Part shown: piece after piece, positions 44,634-51,198 of the stretch
How positions within the stretch are numbered: position 1 is the first letter of the stretch
Layout of the letters: every line of letters begins with the position of its first letter
From: G963669295 sp963669295
Lineage (GTDB): Bacteria; Bacteroidota; Bacteroidia; Flavobacteriales_D; CALLUQ01
Length of the DNA: 64,000 nucleotides
Assembly (NCBI GenBank): GCA_963669295.1
Contig: OY769938.1
Span: 4,526,001-4,590,000, forward strand
Reading direction: 5' to 3'
Program-made: the position numbers and the translations under genes
Notes under the pieces: generated by a model
Databases searched by the model: none
What the model saw: only the letters and a program-made list of their open reading frames with translations
What the model was told of the DNA's origin: nothing

Positions 44634-45272
44634 TTAAAACCCGGTTTCAATGCCGTAAATGCGAATGTCGTACTCCACCCCTTTGCGCTGTGCAATGCAT
44701 TTGCCAGCATAATCATAATACCACGTTTCATCGCCCTTTATCTTGCTGTAGCCAAGGTAGGATGAAAAACCTTCGTAGTACTTGGTTTTTCCATTGTTGG
44801 TGTGTTTATAGTAGCCCAGTTGCTGGTGTTGTCCGTTGTAAAACTTTGTTTTCTCTCCTTGCTTCTTCTGATACCCTGTAAGCTGCCCTTTTCCGTTGTA
44901 TCGTTTTACCTTATTATCGGTGGTTTTTTCTATGTGAGTAAGTTCGCGGTTGTGGTCGTAAAACTTCATTTTGTTGTTGCGCTGCTTAACGCTACTCATC
45001 ATTCGCCCATTGCCATCATAAAAAGTGGTTTTTCCTTCTGAGAATTTAACAACACCTACACGTTTCCCCCTGGCATCATAATATTTGTAGTTGCCCCTAT
45101 TGTTGGTTTTTCGGTATCCTACCAGGGCATGGTGCTGATAGTAATTGAGTTTATTGCCAGAAGTTTTGCAATCGGTAACTGTGCCGTATAGCTCTTGCTC
45201 GAACTGGAGCAACGACTGGGCTTGAAGCCCAAAAGAAAGCAGTAGAAACAATATTGCAAGATGCCACTTCAT
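44634..45272 (-). CDS. Exported 20-residue-repeat protein
   Basis: 212 residues with a signal peptide ending 'FGLQAQS' (~19). From ~44 it contains eight near-exact 20-residue units of the form 'YYD..G...G..K...GK.K' (for example 'FYDGNGRMMSSVKQRNNKMK', 'RYNGKGQLTGYQKKQGEKTK'), resembling the RHS/YD or beta-solenoid 'tail' repeats of secreted proteins. The strict 20-residue period suggests a regular hairpin solenoid. Function unknown. It converges on the Cys-rich peptide across the shared terminator and lies divergent from the fibre operon. Confidence 0.8.
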   Translation of the reverse strand: MKWHLAILFLLLSFGLQAQSLLQFEQELYGTVTDCKTSGNKLNYYQHHALVGYRKTNNRGNYKYYDARGKRVGVVKFSEGKTTFYDGNGRMMSSVKQRNNKMKFYDHNRELTHIEKTTDNKVKRYNGKGQLTGYQKKQGEKTKFYNGQHQQLGYYKHTNNGKTKYYEGFSSYLGYSKIKGDETWYYDYAGKCIAQRKGVEYDIRIYGIETGF

Positions 45273-45485
45273 AACAATTATTTTACTCCTTCAAACGCAA
45301 CTATTATGCCATGATAATCGCCTATGAATTGGCCATTAATAAGGGAGGTGTTTTTGCTGCAAAACGCTGATTATCAATATGCTTATTGGGTGTCGTGGTT
45401 AAAACTGCAATTTCAGTTGTCGCAAACCCCGTAATTTTTTCCTGAAATAGTAGTAAAAATCGTTGTAGATTCATATCGTCTTTAA

Positions 45486-45503
45486 AACCACTAAAAACCA
45501 AAC
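45486..45503 (+). promoter_or_regulatory. Shared leader motif (reference copy)
   Basis: AACCACTAAAAACCAAAC ends exactly 3 nt (TAC) before the ATG at 45507. Identical in sequence and spacing to 47108-47125. No Shine-Dalgarno is present, as usual in this phylum. Confidence 0.65.
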
Positions 45504-45506
45504 TAC

Positions 45507-46442
45507 ATGACCCAACAGTACAAAGGCATTGTGGAGGTAGCGCGCAACGACGGTACCGTTACCATCTACCTGAACGGCGATAACGGCAACATTACCATGG
45601 GAGGCAATGGAGCCGATGGCGACATCATCTTAAGAACTTCTGACGGAAAAAACACCTTGCACCTCAATGGCGACAAGGGTAACATTACCCTGGGAGGCAA
45701 TGGCGAAGATGGTGATATTTACCTCAAAGATGGTACTGGTAACACGCGCATTCAGTTTGATGCACAGCAAAACCTCATCACGGTAAAAGATGGAGCAGAC
45801 AATACCATTGTATCTATCGGTGCTAATGGCAACATCACCCTGGGAGGTCAGGGACAGGATGGCGACATCTTATTGAACGACAATACCGGACAACAAACGG
45901 TACACTTAAACGGACAGGAGGGCAACATTAGCCTTGGAGGTAATGGCCACGATGGTGATGTATTTATTTACGATGCTGCTGGCAAGGAAACCATTCACCT
46001 CAATGGCGACAGTGGCGACATTATGTTGCACAATGCCGATTGTGCAGAAGACTTTGATGTGATGGAAGTAGCTGATGCCGAGCCAGGCACCGTTATGGTC
46101 ATTGAAAACGAAGGCAAACTGGTACCAGGCAATAAGGCATACGACAAACGGGTGGCTGGCATTGTTTCAGGTGCAGGTGCTTACCAGCCGGGCATTGTGC
46201 TCGACAAACAAAAAGGAGCCACCAACCGAAAGCCCATTGCACTGATGGGAAAAGTATATTGCAAGGTAGATGCTGGTTATGCACCGGTAGCCATTGGCGA
46301 CCTATTGACCACATCGCCTACTGCTGGACATGCCATGAAAGCTTCCAGCCCTAACGAGGCATTTGGAGCTGTGATAGGCAAGGCCCTTGGCCCATTAGAT
46401 GACGGCACTGGAATGATTCCCGTATTGGTATCCTTACAATAA
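45507..46442 (+). CDS. Glycine-rich repeat fibre-like protein
   Basis: 311 residues without a signal peptide. Residues ~20-170 are regular repeats: at ~28, 59, 109 and 140 the unit reads 'GNI(T/S).GG.G.DGD(I/V)', alternating with 'D..G..T.HLNGD' strands, the look of a beta-helix or trimeric tail-fibre shaft. A distinct C-terminal domain (~179-311) starts 'CAEDFDV' and contains 'AYDKRVAGIVSGAGAYQPG', 'ALMGKVYCKVDAGYAP' and 'GDLLTTSPTAGHAMKA', a conserved head domain I recall from fibre-like proteins in diverse bacteria, function unknown. First gene of a three-gene operon (5-bp gap to the next). Confidence 0.8.
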   Translation: MTQQYKGIVEVARNDGTVTIYLNGDNGNITMGGNGADGDIILRTSDGKNTLHLNGDKGNITLGGNGEDGDIYLKDGTGNTRIQFDAQQNLITVKDGADNTIVSIGANGNITLGGQGQDGDILLNDNTGQQTVHLNGQEGNISLGGNGHDGDVFIYDAAGKETIHLNGDSGDIMLHNADCAEDFDVMEVADAEPGTVMVIENEGKLVPGNKAYDKRVAGIVSGAGAYQPGIVLDKQKGATNRKPIALMGKVYCKVDAGYAPVAIGDLLTTSPTAGHAMKASSPNEAFGAVIGKALGPLDDGTGMIPVLVSLQ

Positions 46443-46447
46443 ACGCC

Positions 46448-47116
46448 ATGGCTTTATCCATTCAACAATCCATTAAAGCACTTTCCATAGAGGGGAGAGC
46501 ATCGTTGCTGCGCGACTTTTATGGTTACGGTGTTGGAGCACCAGGGCCCTTATCGTTGCTAGAGCAAGCCAAACTGTTACAAGCACAATACATCAACCTC
46601 AACATCATTCGGGTAGGGGTAGAGCACTTCACCTACGAAGACGAGCAAGACATTGACCGTGCCGTATACGATGCTCGTAAGTACTTTGCGGCAGCAGGCA
46701 TTGGCATAGGCCGTGTGCAACACTGGCAAATACCTTCGGCCGAAGCCGATGGCTTTGTGGTGATTAGCGATGAAGATGAGGCCGAAGAATTGACCGATGT
46801 TTGGTCGGTAGCCAACGATGGACTGGATGTATTTATGGTGCGTTTCTTCACTACCGAAGAAGAAGCCGACGGACTATCAGCAGTATCAGGACCATGCCAT
46901 AAAAGTGATACAGAAATGACCGGAACCGTAGTAGAAATGTTGGGCGACTCAGGCACAGGATTGATGCTGGCCCACCAATTGGCCCACTATCTCGGACTCG
47001 ACCACCACGAAGAAGACGGCAACTTGATGCAGCAAATAGTATCGGGTATAGCGCTCAACGAAGAACAAATCAACACCTTAAAAGCCCATTGTGCGATAAA
47101 AGCAACTAACCACTAA
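46448..47116 (+). CDS. Metzincin-like protein with Gln in place of the catalytic Glu
   Basis: 222 residues, no signal peptide. Residues 176-186 read H-Q-L-A-H-Y-L-G-L-D-H, which fits HExxHxxGxxH except that the catalytic Glu is Gln (codon CAA within 46973-46987). All three zinc ligands (H176, H180, H186) and a Met-turn-like 'GNLM' (M194) are kept. The N-terminal ~150 residues form an alpha/beta domain with 'FTYEDEQDIDRAVYDARKYF' helices. Expected consequence: zinc binding without normal peptidase activity, perhaps a binding or structural role. Middle gene of the operon, 12 bp upstream of the HEAT protein. Confidence 0.78.
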   Translation: MALSIQQSIKALSIEGRASLLRDFYGYGVGAPGPLSLLEQAKLLQAQYINLNIIRVGVEHFTYEDEQDIDRAVYDARKYFAAAGIGIGRVQHWQIPSAEADGFVVISDEDEAEELTDVWSVANDGLDVFMVRFFTTEEEADGLSAVSGPCHKSDTEMTGTVVEMLGDSGTGLMLAHQLAHYLGLDHHEEDGNLMQQIVSGIALNEEQINTLKAHCAIKATNH

Positions 47117-47125
47117 AAACCAAAC
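47108..47125 (+). promoter_or_regulatory. Shared leader motif (reference copy)
   Basis: AACCACTAAAAACCAAAC, identical to 45486-45503, overlaps the end of the preceding gene and stops 3 nt before the ATG at 47129. Because it sits inside an operon it cannot simply be part of a promoter here; a translation role is more likely. Confidence 0.65.
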
Positions 47126-47128
47126 TGC

Positions 47129-48151
47129 ATGTCGTGTAAAGTAAGTGCCCCCGATTCACAATTCCTCAGCGTTGAACAACTGTTGAGCTTATTTGTTACC
47201 AATATCATTGAGGGGAAAGACACGATCATTAACAAAGAAACCGCTACCAACATTGTACTCGATTCCGATATTGAAGACAAACAAATTGTGTTGAAGTACA
47301 TTCTGGAAGACACCAACCTTTCGCCTAAGATTCGTTTTCGTGCTGCGGGTAGCCTTGGGCGTATCCAAAGTGAAGGAGCCATCAACATTTTGCACGAAAA
47401 CCTCACCATCGACAACCCGTTTATTTTACAAGGCATTATACGTTCGCTGGGCAGGGTAGGGAACATGGAAACCTATCAGAAATTGGCGGAAATAAGAAAC
47501 CGACTTACCCTTTCTACTGCCCGGGAAACGCACTTTGCCATGGAGCTGATTGCCCATCGCTTTAAAATGAAGAGCACCGACATTGCCATGCCACAACCCG
47601 ATGAGTACCTCACTTTCATTGGCAATGAGTCGAAAGCTGTAGCAGTATCTATACTCAACGACGAAGCAGCCGAAGCAATGATGAAATCGGTATCGCTTGG
47701 TGCTGTAGGGGTACCGGTATGGAAGGCACCGCTTTATCAATTCGACTGCAATGGCAACAGCATGCTCATTCTCATGAACCGCGAATTGGAGGAAAGCACG
47801 GAACAGTTAGGCCGCAGCAAATTTGTGCTTGGAGCAGTAGTTTCTAAAAGCAAGCTCTCCAACACCTACAGTCCATACTATTTATTGTTGAGTACTCCTA
47901 CCCATGTAAGTGCCAACAAGGTGAACTTGCGGGCAGTAACAACCAATGGCATTTTAGCCTTTGCTGGCACCGGTGTGCTGACAAGCGGTCAACTGTCGTT
48001 TCATTTAAAAGGCGTAAAAAGAGCTGGAGGATACCCAATGGAAATTGAAGGCCATGTAGCCCCGGGTGGGTTGTCGATCTCTAAGTTTTTGGTGGGGTCT
48101 ATGATCAACGAAAAAAATGCCCCTAAAGCCTATCGACCACTAAGCTTTTAG
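47129..48151 (+). CDS. HEAT-repeat protein of unknown function
   Basis: 340 residues. The first ~150 form HEAT-like helix pairs ('VLKYILEDTNLSPKIRFRAAGSLGRI', quoted here as LSPKIRFRAAGSLGRI, and 'PFILQGIIRSLGRVGN'). The remainder is a beta-rich domain with 'KFVLGAVVSKSKLSNTY', 'VNLRAVTTNGILAFAGTG' and 'YPMEIEGHVAPGG'. No signal peptide and no named family. Last gene of the fibre operon; its 3' end overlaps the convergent Nudix gene by 12 bp. Confidence 0.72.
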   Translation: MSCKVSAPDSQFLSVEQLLSLFVTNIIEGKDTIINKETATNIVLDSDIEDKQIVLKYILEDTNLSPKIRFRAAGSLGRIQSEGAINILHENLTIDNPFILQGIIRSLGRVGNMETYQKLAEIRNRLTLSTARETHFAMELIAHRFKMKSTDIAMPQPDEYLTFIGNESKAVAVSILNDEAAEAMMKSVSLGAVGVPVWKAPLYQFDCNGNSMLILMNRELEESTEQLGRSKFVLGAVVSKSKLSNTYSPYYLLLSTPTHVSANKVNLRAVTTNGILAFAGTGVLTSGQLSFHLKGVKRAGGYPMEIEGHVAPGGLSISKFLVGSMINEKNAPKAYRPLSF

Positions 48152-48778
48152 TGCTTGCTGTAAAATGGCTTTGAACTCGCTCAGCATCATTGCAGTAGCT
48201 CCCCACACCACATGTCCATCCACATCAAAATAAGGTGTGTTTAAGGTAAAACCATTGCTCAACGTAATGTCTTTACGCTTTACAATAGCTTCGTTAAGTA
48301 GAGTAGACAACGGTGTTTCAATCACCGCTTGTACCTCCCTTGCATCGGGAATAAAGTGGGGCGTATAATTCACATAGCCAATATAAGGAGTCACCAAAAA
48401 ACGGCTGGGGGGAATGTATACTTCGGTAAGCTGCCCTAACAGTTGTACATCGCCAGGAACAATGCCTACTTCTTCACGGGCTTCACGCAATGCAGTAATT
48501 TCCAGCGAAGCATCCGCTTCTTCTTTTCGCCCTCCGGGAAAACTCACCTGGGCACTGTGTACGCCTTCGTATTCAGGACGCAACATCAAAACGGTGTGCA
48601 GAGCATTGTCTTTTGGATAAAGCAGCGCCAATACAGCACTCAACCTTGGATTGGGGTCTACTTTCCGAGCCTGATGTGCTGGAGGCCGCTTGTACGAAAC
48701 CATTTCAAACTGTGCCTCCTCCCCAGGGAGGGGCTGATTCAACAAGCTGGAGATGCGTTGGATTTGCTCTGCAATCAT
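48140..48778 (-). CDS. Nudix hydrolase, CoA pyrophosphatase type
   Basis: 212 residues. The Nudix box 'GGRKEEADASLEITALREAREEVGI' is intact (G-x5-E-x7-REUxEExGU; core REAREEVGI), and the upstream 'VLMLRPEYEGVHSAQVSFPGG' is the CoA-pyrophosphatase (YeaB/NudL) signature. It probably hydrolyses CoA or acyl-CoA to phosphopantetheine and 3',5'-ADP. Housekeeping gene, unrelated to the fibre operon it converges on. Confidence 0.93.
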   Translation of the reverse strand: MIAEQIQRISSLLNQPLPGEEAQFEMVSYKRPPAHQARKVDPNPRLSAVLALLYPKDNALHTVLMLRPEYEGVHSAQVSFPGGRKEEADASLEITALREAREEVGIVPGDVQLLGQLTEVYIPPSRFLVTPYIGYVNYTPHFIPDAREVQAVIETPLSTLLNEAIVKRKDITLSNGFTLNTPYFDVDGHVVWGATAMMLSEFKAILQQALKA

Positions 48779-48828
48779 GCAACAAAGGTACGGAATGTTA
48801 AGTGATCAGAAATGATGTAAGGAGTATA

Positions 48829-50700
48829 TTAAAGGCCTTCCCAGGGGTTGGAGCCCAATTCTTCTCTGGTAAGTAAAGCAGCATCAACCCAACCACTTTT
48901 TAAGGTAAGATCTCCTTGCCCTACTTTTACTTTTACATACCCTTCTAAATGATCTGGTGGTGCTTCATCAACCATGGTTACCCGGGTGCCAGCGGGCAAT
49001 GCAGTACCATTGCCTTGTTCTTCAGGAATACCGCTGTCCAATGTGGTAGCTTCATTAACCGTATACACCTCCGTAACGGGCAAGTCAACGGTATCGCGCC
49101 CTTTATTAACCCAGTTTACATCATCAATATTAATGAGGCCTACAGCTGTTCCAAGAATTTCGGGGATTGTTACCGCATAGTATTTCTTCCCTTCAGAAGT
49201 ACCATAACCTTTCATCGTCATTTTGGTGCCAGCATCAGGAACAACGGCCAATTCAATCAACGAATTTGCAGCGGTTTTAATGCTTACATCTTCCTTGTTG
49301 GTTTCCATCTCAACATCTTCTGCTGCCGAATTCCAAATTTTTGCAGCAGTTAAAAAGTCATCAGTAGGCACGGCTTCCGATACAGTGGTAAGTGGCTCTA
49401 CCGAAAAAGCTCCGGCATTATCTTTTTTCCATCCCCACCTTACCGATCCGTAATATGTTCCTTTCTGGCTACCCTTTAAGGCAATGGCAGCGGTTTCAAA
49501 AATTCGTTCCGAGTTATTGGTGATCTTTAAATCGAGAGGCACATCATATAATTCAGCTGTCTCAGGCCCTTGTTCTACGCCTTCTTTTTCGTAGAAGTAC
49601 CCTTTTTTTGTAGGTTTATCGGGATTGTATTTTACCCCTCTAACTTTCGACCAGCTTTCGAGGCTTGGAATTTGCCAGCTTTCTACTTTTTCGGGCGGAG
49701 CATCAGGATAAGAGTCCAGGTCATCAGCAGGCTTGTCCGCATCGGGAGTGTCTCCGGTACCATAAACAGGGTTGGGATTTCCTTCTAACCGATCGATGAA
49801 GGTGTTAGTACCTGGCCCTTCTGTGGCACTTCTTTTGGCATATTGCCCTCCTGTTCTGGTGGCATATTCGCTGCCTTTACTAATTACAGTAGCTGTTTGA
49901 ACCAGGCCAATGCTCTCGGCATCTACATTAGCGCCCGGATGAAATTTAAGGTACATCTCGGTGCCCACCTTTTGTCCGGTCGCAATGCTTGTTACTGGAT
50001 GATAGCTTACCGCCTCAAAATGACCATACGCCGTATTTGCAGTTTCTCCATCTGTCTTTTGAATCATCTTTTTGGCCATTGGCGTTCGCTGAACAACCGA
50101 ATGATGAATACCACCTGCTTCTTTTGTTTGTACTTGAGGTGAAGCGCCTTGCTGAACAGTATGCGTTAACTCATGAGCCAGTAAGTGTTTGCCCTGAGAT
50201 GAATTGGGATTGTATTGCCCTTCATTAAAATAAACATCATTGCCGTAAGTAAATGCTTTGGCATTAATGGCCCTGCTGAGTTGAATAGCATGAGGCCCTG
50301 TATGTACCTTCACTCCCTCAAAATCAGCCCCAATTTTCTGTCCCATTTCCTGGCTGGTGGCTTTAGGCAAGGCTTGCCCACCACCATGATTAAGCTGCGA
50401 TGCAAAATTCGAAGCGATGGGTTGAGTAGCATCAGTTGCAGATGGCTGAATAAGTTGTGGTTGAACCCTTTCCTTTTCGCAATCTTCACATTTCAATTGT
50501 AAACGTTCTTCTTCATCGCTCATCATTTGTATGGCAGGAGGCTGGGGAGGCACAAGCTGAATTCCCTGTGCATTACTGGTAGATGTTTGAGCTTCGGTAG
50601 GCACTGGCGCTTCTTTTTGGAGCTTGGCGATACCAACTCCTTCAACGCCATTTATGTTTTGCGTAGAACGATCTTTGTCAGACGATTGAAGCACAGCCAT
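48829..50700 (-). CDS. DUF4157 (eCIS core domain) protein, long form
   Basis: 623 residues, no signal peptide. An N-terminal disordered region carries the short Cys motif CEDCEKE (71-77), common in this protein class. A DUF4157 domain follows ('MGQKIGADFEGVKVHTGPHA', 'AKAFTYGNDVYFNEGQYNPN', 'LLAHELTHTVQQG'; HExxH at 176-180). A long C-terminal region (~230-540) has no recognised domain. The end (~550-620) is an SH3-like fold ('LPAGTRVTMVDEAPPDHLEGYVKVKVGQGDL', core LEGYVKVKVGQGDL). Such proteins are often eCIS cargo or polymorphic toxins; here no injection-system genes are present. Confidence 0.85.
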   Translation of the reverse strand: MAVLQSSDKDRSTQNINGVEGVGIAKLQKEAPVPTEAQTSTSNAQGIQLVPPQPPAIQMMSDEEERLQLKCEDCEKERVQPQLIQPSATDATQPIASNFASQLNHGGGQALPKATSQEMGQKIGADFEGVKVHTGPHAIQLSRAINAKAFTYGNDVYFNEGQYNPNSSQGKHLLAHELTHTVQQGASPQVQTKEAGGIHHSVVQRTPMAKKMIQKTDGETANTAYGHFEAVSYHPVTSIATGQKVGTEMYLKFHPGANVDAESIGLVQTATVISKGSEYATRTGGQYAKRSATEGPGTNTFIDRLEGNPNPVYGTGDTPDADKPADDLDSYPDAPPEKVESWQIPSLESWSKVRGVKYNPDKPTKKGYFYEKEGVEQGPETAELYDVPLDLKITNNSERIFETAAIALKGSQKGTYYGSVRWGWKKDNAGAFSVEPLTTVSEAVPTDDFLTAAKIWNSAAEDVEMETNKEDVSIKTAANSLIELAVVPDAGTKMTMKGYGTSEGKKYYAVTIPEILGTAVGLINIDDVNWVNKGRDTVDLPVTEVYTVNEATTLDSGIPEEQGNGTALPAGTRVTMVDEAPPDHLEGYVKVKVGQGDLTLKSGWVDAALLTREELGSNPWEGL

Positions 50701-50878
50701 AATTAATATAATTGTGTAAAATACGGTGAATGACTGAGGGAAACAAGGACAGTTTGACGTTTACTTTTATATGAAAAAGAGGAACGTTAGGGGCGTTAAA
50801 CACTGATAATGAGGAAAGAATAAGTGTTTAATTTAAGGCAACTTGACAGCAAGCCCTTCCGTAAAGTAAACAGGGAAA

Positions 50879-51079
50879 CTACAATAACAAAAGTAAAAGG
50901 GTGCAAATCTCGTTTTCCTTTTCTTCGTTTTGCAACTCGCGTGCTTTCGACAACCCCTTGGCCAACCATCGCACTCCCTCTTCACGATCGCCATTGTTGA
51001 TGGCGGCATTGCTCATTTCTATGTAAAGGTTGACATCGTTGGTGGGTAGGTTGCTTAAAATTTGATGAATTTGGTTCAC
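50879..51079 (-). CDS. Small hypothetical protein (possible)
   Basis: 66 residues from a GTG start, helix-rich ('NDVNLYIEMSNAAINNGDREEGVRWLAKGLSKAREL', core REEGVRWLAKGLSKAREL) with a TPR-like character and a Leu-rich end (ICTLLLLLL). It lies in a 500-bp gap between the DUF4157 gene and the CRTAC1-like gene. The start is not ATG and the assignment is uncertain. Confidence 0.5.
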   Translation of the reverse strand: MNQIHQILSNLPTNDVNLYIEMSNAAINNGDREEGVRWLAKGLSKARELQNEEKENEICTLLLLLL

Positions 51080-51198
51080 GTTGTTTTATTATTGTTTGCT
51101 ACAAAATTAGCGGGCAATAGCACCAACTGCTGTTAAGGGGGCATTATGAAAAGTTCAATTTATGCTTACTGAAACGTGAAATAAGAGGCAGCAATAAT

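Noticed and set aside
39517..50700. Complete extracellular contractile injection system
   Set aside because: Only DUF4157 and a fibre-like protein are seen; no sheath, tube, baseplate, spike or AAA+ ATPase gene is present in the window.
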